From: Amarolinea sp964580725
Lineage (GTDB): Bacteria > Chloroflexota > Anaerolineae > SSC4 > Amarolineaceae
DNA length: 64,000 bases
Assembly (NCBI GenBank): GCA_964580725.1
Contig: CAZOLV010000001.1
Span: forward strand, 1-64,000
Direction of reading: 5' to 3'
Positions 9,964 through 18,768 of the stretch are shown piece after piece. The position numbers and the translations under genes are program-made. Position 1 is the stretch's first letter; each line of letters begins with the position of its first letter. A model generated the notes under the pieces. That model was not told the origin of the DNA. It did not search any database and worked only from the letters and a program-made list of their open reading frames with translations.

Positions 9964-10013
9964 AGAAGATATGGAAGATATGAAGGAGAGAAGATATGGA
10001 AGATATGAAGGAG
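9964..10013 (+). repeat. Perfect 25-bp tandem duplication containing AAGGAG
   Basis: Two exact 25-bp copies (9964-9988 and 9989-10013) lie in the leader of the PQQ-propeller gene. Each ends in a Shine-Dalgarno-like AAGGAG. The second AAGGAG is six bases before a GTG at 10020 that opens a 14-codon frame ending TGA at 10062-10064, overlapping the ATG at 10061. A translated leader coupled to the main gene is possible but unproven. Confidence 0.7.
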
Positions 10014-10060
10014 ACGCACGTGAAGCTGATCGAATTCTGTTCTTGCCGCACGGGGCCGCC

Positions 10061-11224
10061 ATGATTGACCACGCCCGAAGACCGCAATTGCTCGTTTGGT
10101 TGCTCCTGGCCCTGCTCCTTGCGAGTTGCACGCACGAACAGGCGAAACAGGGCGGTCGCCTGGATGCGCACATCGCCCTGGCCTGGACTTATGCTGCGGG
10201 CGGAGCCATTCACCAGCCGCCTCTGCTGGTGGGCGATCTGGTCATTGTGGCGCCTGCCGGCGGCCCGCTAACCGCTCTGGATGCTCGCACCGGTCGTACA
10301 CGCTGGCAGTTCGCCCCGGCCGAGGGTTTGTGGGAGCGGGCGGTGGCCGCCGATGCTCGCCGCATCTTTGTGGGGCTGAAGGGCAGAGGCTTTGCCGCGT
10401 TGGATGCCGGTAGCGGCCGGGTTTTGTGGCAGCAGGCGCTCGGGATCGAATGCCAGATGCCGCCGCTGGTTTACGGGGACACCCTGTATATCCCGACTAC
10501 CTTTGTGGGGCCGGAGCTGGATGCCAACGTCGCTGGCCGTGCGCAACTGTTGGCCCGCAATGCCCGGAACGGTCAACCGATCTGGACCTTCGAGACAGGG
10601 AACTACATCCTGCAAACGCCAGAGCGGCGCGGGGACACGATCTACGTGGGCGGCAACTTTGCCGATCCGCAACCGATAGATGAAGGCGGCCATGTGCGTA
10701 TCTATGCGCTCGATGCACGCGATGCAACGGTGCGTTGGACCTACGAGGCGGAAGACGGCTTTCCCAAGCGTCTTCATGCCGCTGCCGAGACGCTGGTGTT
10801 CGTCGGCTATCAGGACTTCTTGAACGGCATAGATGCCGGGCAGGGCGTGTTGCGCTGGCGGCGGGATACGGGCAACTGGACGCCCACCTTCCTGGGCGCT
10901 GATGACGCCATCTACTCGAGCGCAGCCAACACCACCGTTGCCCGCCTGGATGCCAACAGCGGGGCGCTGATCTGGCAGTTCAACATTCCTGGCGGCTCCT
11001 TCAACTATCTGTTAGGCGCAGCGACGCTGCAGGATGATGTACTCCTGTTTCTGACTCAACAGGGTGATATCCACGCCCTGGATGCGGCCACAGGCGCTTC
11101 GCTCTGGCATGTGGAAACCGGCGTTGTGGCGGCGCGCACCGGCCTCAGTGCGGCAGGCGGTTGGCTCTTCTTTGGCGACGCGGCAGGGACGGTCTACGCA
11201 TACTCATCGCCAGAAGGTTCTTAA
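10061..11224 (+). CDS. PQQ-type beta-propeller lipoprotein
   Basis: An exported lipoprotein of 387 residues from the chosen start. The N-terminus has a basic residue pair, a hydrophobic stretch (LLVWLLLALLLASC) and lipobox Cys near residue 24. The rest is a repeat of tryptophan-docking motifs ending a blade: GRTRWQF, GRVLWQQ, GQPIWTF, ATVRWTY, GVLRWRR, GALIWQF, GASLWHV, giving about seven blades as in BamB or PQQ-dehydrogenase propellers. No dehydrogenase catalytic features are evident, so a structural or binding role is likelier. An in-frame ATG at 9971 would add 30 residues in front of the signal peptide. I prefer 10061 because it puts the signal peptide at the end, although it lacks a clear ribosome site of its own. 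A bidirectional terminator follows. Confidence 0.82.
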   Translation: MIDHARRPQLLVWLLLALLLASCTHEQAKQGGRLDAHIALAWTYAAGGAIHQPPLLVGDLVIVAPAGGPLTALDARTGRTRWQFAPAEGLWERAVAADARRIFVGLKGRGFAALDAGSGRVLWQQALGIECQMPPLVYGDTLYIPTTFVGPELDANVAGRAQLLARNARNGQPIWTFETGNYILQTPERRGDTIYVGGNFADPQPIDEGGHVRIYALDARDATVRWTYEAEDGFPKRLHAAAETLVFVGYQDFLNGIDAGQGVLRWRRDTGNWTPTFLGADDAIYSSAANTTVARLDANSGALIWQFNIPGGSFNYLLGAATLQDDVLLFLTQQGDIHALDAATGASLWHVETGVVAARTGLSAAGGWLFFGDAAGTVYAYSSPEGS

Positions 11225-11230
11225 ATGAAA

Positions 11231-11261
11231 ATGGCCGATTGGGGCGACCCCAATCGGCCAT
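11231..11261. terminator. Bidirectional hairpin terminator between convergent genes
   Basis: A perfect 14-bp stem (ATGGCCGATTGGGG pairing with its complement) around a CGA loop, just after the PQQ gene stop and 16 bases before the end of the oppositely oriented cytochrome gene. TCTTCT follows on the + side and TTTCAT on the - side, so U-tracts are modest. Confidence 0.85.
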
Positions 11262-11276
11262 CTTCTCTACTCGACC

Positions 11277-12366
11277 TTATTTCCGCTTGCCGGCCAGGAC
11301 GGGCGGGCCGTCGCGGTTGCCTTCGGTGATGTCGAACTCCCAACCTGGTGGCATGCGGTTGTTGCGCAACCGCGCCCGCAGTTTGGAGTGACTCCAGTCG
11401 AAGTCCTTCTTGCCCGGTGCGCTTTCTCCGAGGATGGAGACGCCGGGCGGTTCTTCGAGCGAATCGGCGCCGACGAGGATGCCCTCGTAGGTGGAGAGGT
11501 CCATTTCGTGGTACGAGTTCTCAGCGGCGGCGAAGTGACAGCCGGTGCAGGCTTGGGATCCCTGGAACCACATATTGTTTTGGGTGAAGAAGGGCAGGAC
11601 ATCGCGCTCGAAGGTGAGGTTGGCCCCGCCGTAGGTGAAGGCGCCGTTTGGCGCGCCGGCCTGCGTCCATGCTGCGATCAGTCCCACGGCGGTCAGTTCG
11701 CAGTCGAACTTGTCCAACTGCACCTCGACCCTCTTGTCGCCCAGGTTCAGACAAGGCCCGTCACGATTGGCTTCGGTGATGTCGAAGGCGCTGCCTGGCG
11801 GCATACGGTTGTTGCGCAGCCGTTCGCGCAGCTTCGAACTGCCCCAATCGAAGTCGCCCTTGCCCGGTGCGCTTTCGCCCAGAATGGAGACGCCAGGCGG
11901 TTCTTCGAGCGAATCGGCGCCGATGCGAACGCCCTTGTAGGAGGAGAGATCCATCTCGTGGTACGAGTTCTCGGCGTTGGCAAAGTGGCAGCCTGTGCAC
12001 GCCTGCGCCCCATCGAACCAGACGTTGTTCTGCGTGAACAACGGCAGAATGTCGGGGGCGAAGAAGGCCTGGTAGGTGTTGCCATCGGCACCTGTATATG
12101 CGAAGGACGTCGTTTCGGGCGCGCCGGCCTTTACCCAGGCCGCAATCAAGTCCACGGCATTGGCCGCAGCTCCCGACTCATCTTTGACTTCGGCAGGGGG
12201 GGGCCGGCGGGGGCGCTTTCACTTGCTCGATCGTAGGTTGGGCGACCTGTTGCCCCGGCGGCGCCGGGTTCGGAGTCGGCTTGGCCCCGCACCCGCCAAG
12301 CCCGACCGCCGTAGCAAGCAGTGCTGCACCAAGAAGACCAGCAATCAGACATCGTTTGTTGAACAT
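11277..12366 (-). pseudogene. Duplicated cytochrome c-like lipoprotein, frameshifted in a G8 tract
   Basis: Read leftward, a lipoprotein signal (MFNKRCLIAGLLGAALLATA, lipobox LGGC) and a Pro-rich linker start at 12366 behind AAGGAGGAGG. The frame then breaks in eight consecutive G (12196-12203, + strand). Removing one base joins it to the frame running to 11277. That part holds two similar ~140-residue units, each with a heme-binding CTGCH, a YHEMDLS segment and an RNNRMPPG segment whose Met could be the distal ligand, so a diheme electron-transfer or sensing lipoprotein on the outer face of the membrane is likely. The two units match closely, implying internal duplication. The shift may be a homopolymer sequencing error, a real disruption, or slippage-based switching. 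I lean to error or switching because both parts are otherwise intact. Confidence 0.78.
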
Positions 12367-12850
12367 GAACCTCCTCCTTCAGACAACGAATGACAGCGGT
12401 AACTGTCCCCTGAGGACCGTCGAAGTATGAATTCCCGTTCTTTCTCTGTCAGAGGTGGGCAAAAACGGGGAGTTGTTTCTTGACAGGCCCTCGGATGGTA
12501 AGGTGGGGCGAGCCACGCATGTGGCCATACCTGTACCGCAATTGCTAGTATACAGGCAAATTGTCCCGGAATGAATCCTTCGTTTTCGCCGGGCAAGAAC
12601 GAAAAACGAACGATAGGAGATTGTTTTACATAAAATCGAAGAACTAGTCCCCCTGAGGAATCGCTGGCGCATCACCGTTGCGCCAGCGAAGCGGGCGCGG
12701 CGGTGATGAGTCCGCTCGCCGACCGCGGCCGGGGCGGCCGCGCCGCATACTCGCTCGATTCCGACGGTCACCTGCTGGCGTTTGCAGAGAAGAGCGCATG
12801 AATCCTGCGTCCTTTTCCTCGCGTCTGCGTCCATCTACACGGAGACAGAC
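12367..12850. other. Intergenic region between divergent genes
   Basis: About 480 bases with no supported gene. On the - strand a TATACT hexamer at 12547-12552 could be the -10 of the cytochrome gene, but no good -35 accompanies it. The GC-rich stretch 12700-12780 holds nothing I recognise. Confidence 0.4.
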
Positions 12851-13726
12851 ATGACCAAACGCAATCAACAATTCCAACTGCCCGACGGGCGCAGGCTCGG
12901 CTACGACGAACACGGTTCGCCCGACGGCAAACCCATCTTCTACTTGCACGGCGCGCCGAGTTCGCGCGTCGAGTTTTCGCTCTTCGGCGATGACGCGCTG
13001 CTGCGTTCACTGAACGTCCGCCTGATCGCGGTGGATCGCCCAGGCATGGGGCGCTCCGACTTCCAGCCAAACCGCCGCCTGCTCGATTTTCCCACAGACC
13101 TGCTGGCGCTCGCCGACCATCTCGCCATCGGGCGCTTTGCGGTTCTCGCCTACTCGCTGGGCGGGATTCACGGGCTGGCGTGCGCCCGCGCCATCACCGC
13201 ACGCCTGACGCAGGTGGGCATCGTCAGCGGCACGGCGTTGTTCACCGAAGCTGAACTCATGCAAAACGTCAACGGAGGGACGCGGAAATATCTCACCCTG
13301 CCGCGCGAACATCCATTCGCCGCGCGCCTGTTTTTGGGGATGATGGCGGTGATGATCCGCTTCGCCCCCAAACTAATGACCGCCTCCGCCGCCGCCAACC
13401 TCCCGGCGCCTGATCGGCCCATCACGGCGGATGCCAGCTTCCAGGCGGGATTCGTCCACATGCTGGCCGAAGCCCTTCGCAACGGGACGCGCGGCGCGTT
13501 CCACGAATCGCTGCTGGCGGTGACCGATTTCGGCTTTCGCTTGCAGGAAATTCAATCGCCGATCCTGCTCTGGCACGGCGAAGCGGATCAAAACGTCCCT
13601 GTGGAAATGGCTCGTTTCGCCGCGTCGGCCCTCCCGAAATGCGAAGCGAAGTTCTATCCGGACGAAGGGCATTTGTCGTTGTTCAAGAAGCATGCCGCGG
13701 AGATCATCCGCGCCTTGATTCGGTAA
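12851..13726 (+). CDS. Alpha/beta hydrolase fold protein
   Basis: A 291-residue cytosolic hydrolase with no signal peptide. The oxyanion loop is FYLHGAPSSR. The nucleophile elbow reads VLAYSLGG (Ser in A-x-S-x-G rather than the usual G-x-S-x-G). The acid Asp is in HGEADQNVP and the catalytic His in DEGHLSLF. Such enzymes act on esters, epoxides, haloalkanes or lactones; the substrate is not readable. The ATG at 12851 follows GGAGACAGAC. It is followed by a small membrane protein gene after 26 bp, probably in one transcript. Confidence 0.88.
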   Translation: MTKRNQQFQLPDGRRLGYDEHGSPDGKPIFYLHGAPSSRVEFSLFGDDALLRSLNVRLIAVDRPGMGRSDFQPNRRLLDFPTDLLALADHLAIGRFAVLAYSLGGIHGLACARAITARLTQVGIVSGTALFTEAELMQNVNGGTRKYLTLPREHPFAARLFLGMMAVMIRFAPKLMTASAAANLPAPDRPITADASFQAGFVHMLAEALRNGTRGAFHESLLAVTDFGFRLQEIQSPILLWHGEADQNVPVEMARFAASALPKCEAKFYPDEGHLSLFKKHAAEIIRALIR

Positions 13727-13752
13727 TCTGCACCATCCAGATAGGAGTTAGC

Positions 13753-14400
13753 ATGACTCAAAAATCTGTCGCCCAACTCGGCTTCTGGTCGTCCGTCATC
13801 GTGACGCTGATGCTGATCATCTTCCCGCTGTCGCTGGCCTTCGATTGGCCGCTCGATGTCGCCTATGGCTCGTCCTTCCTGCTGGCGCCGGCGTTCGTGA
13901 CGATGATGGTCAGCATTCATCACTACGCCGCGCCGGAGAAAAAAGTGTGGAGCCAGCTCGGCCTGGCATTCGCCACCATCTATGCGGTGATGTGCTCGCT
14001 AACCTACTACATCCAGTTGACCTTCGTCGCCAACAACTACCTGCCCATCGCCGCAGAAGCGGTCAAGCCGTTCGTCTTCATTCCCGGCACGCCGATCTTT
14101 GCGCAGGACATGCTCGGCTACGTCTTCTTCTGCCTTGCCACACTGGCGGCCGGCCCCGTCTTCACGGGCGGCAAACTGGAGGCGTGGGTCAAGTGGCTGT
14201 TCATCTTCGATGGCATCCTGTTCGCCATCCCCACGTTGATCCTGCCCGCGCTGACCATGCCGGTCAATGCGGCCGGCACGGGCGCCGGCAATCGGGTCGG
14301 CGATTATGCCAACATCGTCTGGTCATTCTACGTCGCCCTTGCAACGGGGCTATTGGCAGTGGTGTTCAAGCGGGTCATCTGGCGGAAGGCGCGGGGATGA
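13753..14400 (+). CDS. Multi-pass membrane protein of unknown function
   Basis: 215 residues with about six hydrophobic helices (SSVIVTLMLIIFPLSLAF, SFLLAPAFVTMMVSI, LAFATIYAVMCSLTYYI, LGYVFFCLATLAAGP, WLFIFDGILFAIPTLIL, IVWSFYVALATGLLAVVF). I do not recognise catalytic motifs. GGAG lies seven bases before the ATG. It sits 26 bp after the alpha/beta hydrolase and 67 bp before the end of the convergent STAND regulator. The fold resembles small uncharacterised membrane proteins that accompany hydrolases or regulators; no function is proposed. Confidence 0.75.
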   Translation: MTQKSVAQLGFWSSVIVTLMLIIFPLSLAFDWPLDVAYGSSFLLAPAFVTMMVSIHHYAAPEKKVWSQLGLAFATIYAVMCSLTYYIQLTFVANNYLPIAAEAVKPFVFIPGTPIFAQDMLGYVFFCLATLAAGPVFTGGKLEAWVKWLFIFDGILFAIPTLILPALTMPVNAAGTGAGNRVGDYANIVWSFYVALATGLLAVVFKRVIWRKARG

Positions 14401-14467
14401 AGGAAGTGGTGCCTTGTTCGTAACAGTTGCGGGCGGGCGCGGCCGCCGACCGGTGCACGCGGGGTGG

Positions 14468-17104
14468 TCACTGTTCAGGCAGCAGGCATTGGATGAATCC
14501 GAAATCGGTGGCTTCTTCGGCCAGCGGCCAGGCCGTGCTGCTGGTCTGAGCATGGTGGGCGGCGGTAGCCTGCTCTTGCACGGGCAGACGCTTGCACAGT
14601 TCGTCGCGCAGATGTGCTGCCCGCTGCCGCGTCTCGCCGGCGCTGGCCGGATGTTCGAGCACGCGCAGCGCCAGGGCCAGGGCTTGGGCGCCGCCGGCGC
14701 TCTGATCGTGCACCTGCGCCGCCGCCAGCCCAACCAGCGCATCGAGCGCATTGGCCATGATACCGCCTGTGCGCGCTGTGCGCAGCGCCGCGCTGAAATC
14801 ATCCTGTGCGCCCGCCGCATCACCCGCCGCCAGGCGGAACCAGCCGCTACGGCTGAGCGCCCGTGACAGGCTCCACGGGTCGCCGATCTGCCCAAAGTGC
14901 GCCGCCGCCTCTTGCAGCAGCCGCTGCGCCTCGCCCGGCTTGCCGCCGGCGTGGGCGATCAGCGCCAGTTGCTCCAGCGCCAAACCGATGCCATAGCGAT
15001 CCCCGGTCAGCGTGGCCTGCCGCAGCCCTTCGCGCAGCAGGGTCTCTGTGGCGGCGTGCTGCCCAAGCGCCTGATGGGCGCGGCCGAGCAAGCTGAGGGT
15101 CATCGAAATCAGCCGTGGGTCGCCGGCGGCACGGCAAAGACGCAGCGCCTCCATCAGTTGTTCTCTTGACTCGACATAATCGCCGCGGTCGTGGGCGACG
15201 CCGCCCAGGATCATGCTGGTGATGGCGACTTGCCAGGCGCGCCCCAGGCTGTGATTGAGCGTGCGACTTTCGCGCGCCGCCGCGTCGGCTTCGGCAAAAT
15301 GACCGCCGAACCAGCAGGCGAAAGCGTCATACCAGAGCACTTCGGCGTAGAGGGGGCGATCGTCGAGTTGGCGGAGTGTGGCCAGGCTTTGGCGCAGCAG
15401 CGCCTGCGATTCGGCCATGCGACCAAGCCGGAAACCGAAATAGGCCGCCTGCGCCCGCACATCGGCCAGGACGACCTGGCAGGTGCGGTCGTCCTGCTGC
15501 TGGCTGACGCACGCCTGCACCGTTGCCAGCGCCCGGTCGAAGAGCGCGGCGCCTTCGTGAAAGAGGTTGCGCAGTTCGTGATAGACCATCAGGCTGGTGG
15601 TGGCCTGACGCAGCGCGGACAGGCGACCCTGCGTCAGCGCCCAGTCCCATGCTGCGCGCAGGTTGTCAATCTCGGCGGTCAGTTCGTCCAGCGCCTCTTT
15701 CTGGCGTGCGTTGCGCAAATCGGCCTCGCGGGCGTGCAGCAGCGCCAGGTAATAGTCGCTGTGACCATCGCGCGTGGCCGCCTCGGTCGGCGGATCGGCG
15801 TGCAATCTGGCGGCCGCATACTGCCGCGTCAGTTCGTGCATGTCGTAGCGGCCGGCGTCGTGGCGAACCAGCGACTTCTCGACCAGGCCGGAGAGCAGGG
15901 GCAGCGTCGCCTGTGCGACCTGTTGGGCGGCGGCGCGCTGAAAGCCGCCGCGGAAAACCGCCAGCCGCGCCAACGCCGTGCGTTCTTCGGCGGTCAGAAG
16001 TCGCCAGGAGTGGTCGAAGACGGCCTGCAGCGAGCGATGTCGCTCTGGCAGGTCGGGGGCGGAGGCGGTGAGAAAGGCGAGGTCGCGTTCGATTTCGGCG
16101 GCAATTTCGGCCGGCGGCAGCGTCCGCATCCAGGCCGCCGCCAGTTCGAGGCCGAGCGGCAGTCCTTCCACCAGTTGGCAGATGCGCAGGACGGCCGCAC
16201 GGTTGGCGGCGGTCAGCCGAAAGCTGCGCTCGGCGCGCCGGGCGCATTGGACGAAGAGGGCGACGGCGCTGTACGACTCCAGGGCGGCGGCGCCGGCGGC
16301 CTCGTCGTCTGGCGCGGCCGCCCGCACAGGGTAGGTCAGGCCTGGCACGGCAAAGACCCATTCGCCCTGTAGCTGCAGGCGTTGGCGTGAAGCAACCAGC
16401 AGCTTGACACCAGGGGCTTGGGCCAGGATTTCGGCCAGGAGGGAGGCGCCCGCCAGCAGGTGCTCCAGGTTGTCCAACACCAGCAGCAGCCGTTTGGTCT
16501 GCAGGTAGTCGAGCAGTTGGCGCATGGGTGCGGCGGCGCCGTAGAAAGTAAATCCTGCTGCATCGGCGACGGCGGGCAGGATGTGATCGCTGGTCGCGAC
16601 TCCCGCCAGTGGGACGAAACAGACGCCGTCGGCGAAGGGGCCGGCGTTGTGCGCCGCACAGCGGCGCGCCGCTTCCAACGCCAGGCGCGTCTTGCCGACG
16701 CCCCCGGCGCCGGTCAGGGTGAGCAGGCGACAGCCGGTTTCCTGCAGCGCCCGCATGATCTCGTCCAGCTCGGTCTCGCGCCCGATGAACGGGGTGGTTG
16801 GCGCCGGTACGTTGACGCAGCGTGAGATGGGCGGGACGGGCGCGGTGGGGTGCAGCGGCAGCCGGTCGGCGCGGCGTTCACCGCGCGCAGCTTGCAGGAA
16901 GTGGGCGCGTTGTTCACCGGGGATGCGCAGCGGGCCGGCCAGCAGTTCAGCCACCTGACGCGAGGGACGGCGCTCGCCATCTTCGATCTTGCGGATCGTG
17001 GAAAGCGAGCAGCCGGCGTGATAGGCCAGCTCTTTGCGGGTCAGGCCGAGCGCCTCACGGCGTTGGCGCAGCCAGGCGCCGAATGTCAACGATGGTTCGA
17101 TCAC
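14468..17104 (-). CDS. XRE-type HTH / STAND ATPase / TPR transcriptional regulator
   Basis: 878 residues. Residues 8-60 form a Cro/CI-type helix-turn-helix (LTRKELAYHAGCSLSTIRKI). From about 105 a STAND NTPase begins (FIGRETELDEI, P-loop GAGGVGKT, Walker B-like LLLVLDNLEHLL), followed by winged-helix and TPR-like helical repeats from about 430 to the end. These proteins are thought to be switch-type regulators or signal integrators using ATP-dependent oligomerisation; ligand and targets are unknown. The start is a GTG lying inside 11-bp tandem repeats next to an assembly gap. A TGA at 17123-17125 closes the frame upstream, so the N-terminus is at or after 17104. Such regulators are frequent in Chloroflexota and Actinomycetota. 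Confidence 0.9.
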   Translation of the reverse strand: MIEPSLTFGAWLRQRREALGLTRKELAYHAGCSLSTIRKIEDGERRPSRQVAELLAGPLRIPGEQRAHFLQAARGERRADRLPLHPTAPVPPISRCVNVPAPTTPFIGRETELDEIMRALQETGCRLLTLTGAGGVGKTRLALEAARRCAAHNAGPFADGVCFVPLAGVATSDHILPAVADAAGFTFYGAAAPMRQLLDYLQTKRLLLVLDNLEHLLAGASLLAEILAQAPGVKLLVASRQRLQLQGEWVFAVPGLTYPVRAAAPDDEAAGAAALESYSAVALFVQCARRAERSFRLTAANRAAVLRICQLVEGLPLGLELAAAWMRTLPPAEIAAEIERDLAFLTASAPDLPERHRSLQAVFDHSWRLLTAEERTALARLAVFRGGFQRAAAQQVAQATLPLLSGLVEKSLVRHDAGRYDMHELTRQYAAARLHADPPTEAATRDGHSDYYLALLHAREADLRNARQKEALDELTAEIDNLRAAWDWALTQGRLSALRQATTSLMVYHELRNLFHEGAALFDRALATVQACVSQQQDDRTCQVVLADVRAQAAYFGFRLGRMAESQALLRQSLATLRQLDDRPLYAEVLWYDAFACWFGGHFAEADAAARESRTLNHSLGRAWQVAITSMILGGVAHDRGDYVESREQLMEALRLCRAAGDPRLISMTLSLLGRAHQALGQHAATETLLREGLRQATLTGDRYGIGLALEQLALIAHAGGKPGEAQRLLQEAAAHFGQIGDPWSLSRALSRSGWFRLAAGDAAGAQDDFSAALRTARTGGIMANALDALVGLAAAQVHDQSAGGAQALALALRVLEHPASAGETRQRAAHLRDELCKRLPVQEQATAAHHAQTSSTAWPLAEEATDFGFIQCLLPEQ

Positions 17105-17132
17105 TTCTCGATCACTTCTCGATCACTTCTCG
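17098..17132. repeat. 11-bp tandem repeat running into a gap
   Basis: Three copies of CGATCACTTCT and a partial fourth, covering the GTG start of the STAND regulator and entering the gap at 17133. Copy number is unknown. Confidence 0.85.
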
Positions 17133-17232
17133 NNNNNNNNNNNNNNNNNNNNNNNNNNNNNNNNNNNNNNNNNNNNNNNNNNNNNNNNNNNNNNNNNNNN
17201 NNNNNNNNNNNNNNNNNNNNNNNNNNNNNNNN
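17133..17232. other. Assembly gap (100 N) in the divergent promoter region
   Basis: Exactly 100 N. The flanks share no overlap, unlike the gaps at 35597 and 54953, so real sequence is probably missing between the STAND regulator and the LysM gene. Confidence 0.9.
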
Positions 17233-17234
17233 TT

Positions 17235-17274
17235 GTGTCACTTTTGTGACACTTTCAGGACGTTCGAGTGTCAC
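17235..17274. promoter_or_regulatory. Operator-like dyad GTGTCAC-N4-GTGACAC plus a third half-site
   Basis: A perfect inverted repeat with 7-bp arms and TTTT spacer at 17235-17252, with another GTGTCAC at 17268-17274. It lies between the divergent STAND regulator and LysM gene, so it could bind a dimeric repressor, perhaps the XRE protein itself. Confidence 0.5.
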
Positions 17275-17395
17275 TTGAAGCAACGCCGGGTGTCGTTCGA
17301 TCTTGTGTGTGCAGTCGAGGAGGTGTTCTCGATCCTGTTTCGATCATGGACGAGACAACAGCGACCTCAGGTTTCAGATTATAAGGGAGACGAAG

Positions 17396-18202
17396 ATGAG
17401 AAACAAAAATGGCTTTTTGGTTTTGCTGCTGTTGGCAGTGCTGACGTTGGCGCCGCAGGGCGCTCAGGCTCGCTCCGATGCGGCGGCGTGCAGTCTCTAC
17501 TACACGGTGCGGCGGGGTGACACGCTGTCGGTCATTGCCGGCCGTTACAAGCTGTCGGTGGCGACGTTGCAGCAGATGAACGGCATCGGCAACCCCGATC
17601 GCATCAGCGTGGGTCAGCGGCTCTGCGTCAAGCGCGGCGGGGAGACGGGCGGTGTTGTCATTGATCCCACCGATGTGCGCAACGTCACGGCGATGACCGA
17701 CGTGCGGGTGCGATCGGGGCCAGGTGCGTCCTACGATGTCATTGGCCAGATGCGGGCGGGTGACATTGCACGGGTCACGGGCATCAGCCGCGACCGGGGC
17801 TGGTGGCGCATCTATTGCACCAACACGGCGTCCAACGTCTGCTACGTGTCGGCCGATCGCAGCCTGACGCGGCCGACCGGCAGCGATGGGAGCGGGGCCG
17901 AACGCATCCGCTTTGCGCCTGGCGCGTACAGCGACAGCCGCAGCGGCATCGTGCAGGGGCAGGAGCGCAAGGAGTATGTGCTGTGGGCCGCAGCCGGGCA
18001 GACGATGGAAATCCAGCTCTCCAGCAAGGGTGAGATGAACTTCACGCTGGTCGGTGTGCAGGACGGCGAGATTTACAAGCGCATGGATGTGGGCGAGCCG
18101 AGCTGGTTGGGCAAGTTGCCCCGCAGCCAGGACTATCGCATCATCGTCGGCGCGCCGACGGATGGGGAATGGGGCTACACGCTCTACGTGGCCATCCGCT
18201 GA
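17396..18202 (+). CDS. Secreted LysM and SH3b domain protein
   Basis: 268 residues. A signal peptide (MRNKNGFLVLLLLAVLTLAP, cleavage near AQA) is followed by one LysM domain (about 35-78, YYTVRRGDTLSVIAGRY to GQRLCV), which binds peptidoglycan or chitin-like glycans. Then comes a bacterial SH3 domain (about 95-150, VRVRSGPGASYDVIGQM) and a C-terminal beta-rich region of about 100 residues ending WGYTLYVAIR, resembling an inhibitor-like or pre-peptidase C-terminal fold. No catalytic domain is visible, so a cell-wall binding or scaffolding role is likely. The ATG has AAGGGAGACGAAG upstream. The divergent STAND regulator shares the upstream region. Confidence 0.88.
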   Translation: MRNKNGFLVLLLLAVLTLAPQGAQARSDAAACSLYYTVRRGDTLSVIAGRYKLSVATLQQMNGIGNPDRISVGQRLCVKRGGETGGVVIDPTDVRNVTAMTDVRVRSGPGASYDVIGQMRAGDIARVTGISRDRGWWRIYCTNTASNVCYVSADRSLTRPTGSDGSGAERIRFAPGAYSDSRSGIVQGQERKEYVLWAAAGQTMEIQLSSKGEMNFTLVGVQDGEIYKRMDVGEPSWLGKLPRSQDYRIIVGAPTDGEWGYTLYVAIR

Positions 18203-18503
18203 ACGAGCGGCCCCGTACCGCGCAATTGATTTCACCTACTGCCCCCCATCCCCCCAAATTGAGGGGCAGGCAGGGCGTCATTGCGTCTTCGACAGGCTCA
18301 GCCGACGGGGCCCCCGATTCCCATCCCGTCAATCCTGTTCATCCTGTCAAAAAAACGCGCCGGTGCTCCCCGACTTCGACAGGCGCGGCCGATGGATACA
18401 ACAAGCGAATTCGTTTTTCAGGGCCAAGCGTGGTAGAATCGGGGCGTCTGTCGCCGAATGCCTGATGCCTGCCTTTCTCGGATCTCACAAGAGGAGAAAC
18501 GCC
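18203..18503 (+). other. Intergenic region before the restriction locus
   Basis: About 300 bases. It contains a TTCGACAGGCTCAG string near 18288, a CTGTTCATCCTGTC repeat near 18335 and a TAGAAT hexamer at 18434-18439 that may be a -10 for the following small gene, without a good -35. Confidence 0.35.
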
Positions 18504-18662
18504 ATGACCGACGCCGAACGCCGCCAATTGCAGAGCGATCTGAGCCGCTCCGACGCCGGCCTGCTCGCCGAACTGGAACTGTGCGAAGCCGCCAGCAAAG
18601 GCGCCGGCGACGCCTGGACCGGGATCGCCGGGCCGCTGCGCCAGCGCATCTGCCTGGAGTAG
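18504..18662 (+). CDS. Small hypothetical protein upstream of the type IIG enzyme, possibly cut short by a nonsense change
   Basis: 52 residues starting MTDAERRQLQSDL, with AGAGGAG nine bases before the ATG. It is acidic and helical, with no family I recognise. The same frame continues past the TAG for another 21 codons (GWCQVRQDVRCENDLDLATA) before TAA, and that extension looks protein-like, so the TAG may have shortened a ~74-residue or longer protein. It lies 106 bp before the restriction-modification gene and might be a small control or accessory protein; this is inference only. Confidence 0.5.
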   Translation: MTDAERRQLQSDLSRSDAGLLAELELCEAASKGAGDAWTGIAGPLRQRICLE

Positions 18663-18768
18663 GGCTGGTGTCAGGTGCGCCAGGATGTCCGTTGCGAGAA
18701 CGACCTCGACCTGGCCACAGCGTGTTAAGCGCGTTGATCGCCCCCCCTCTCTCTCAGGAGACTCACCC

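Noticed and set aside
9971..10060. ATG at 9971 as start of the propeller lipoprotein
   Set aside because: It would place 30 charged residues, partly encoded by the tandem repeat, in front of a normal lipoprotein signal peptide.
4258..18302. Shared GACAGGCTCAG strings near 4269 and 18291 as a specific repeat element
   Set aside because: Short matches without extended similarity; this string type is common in many GC-rich genomes.
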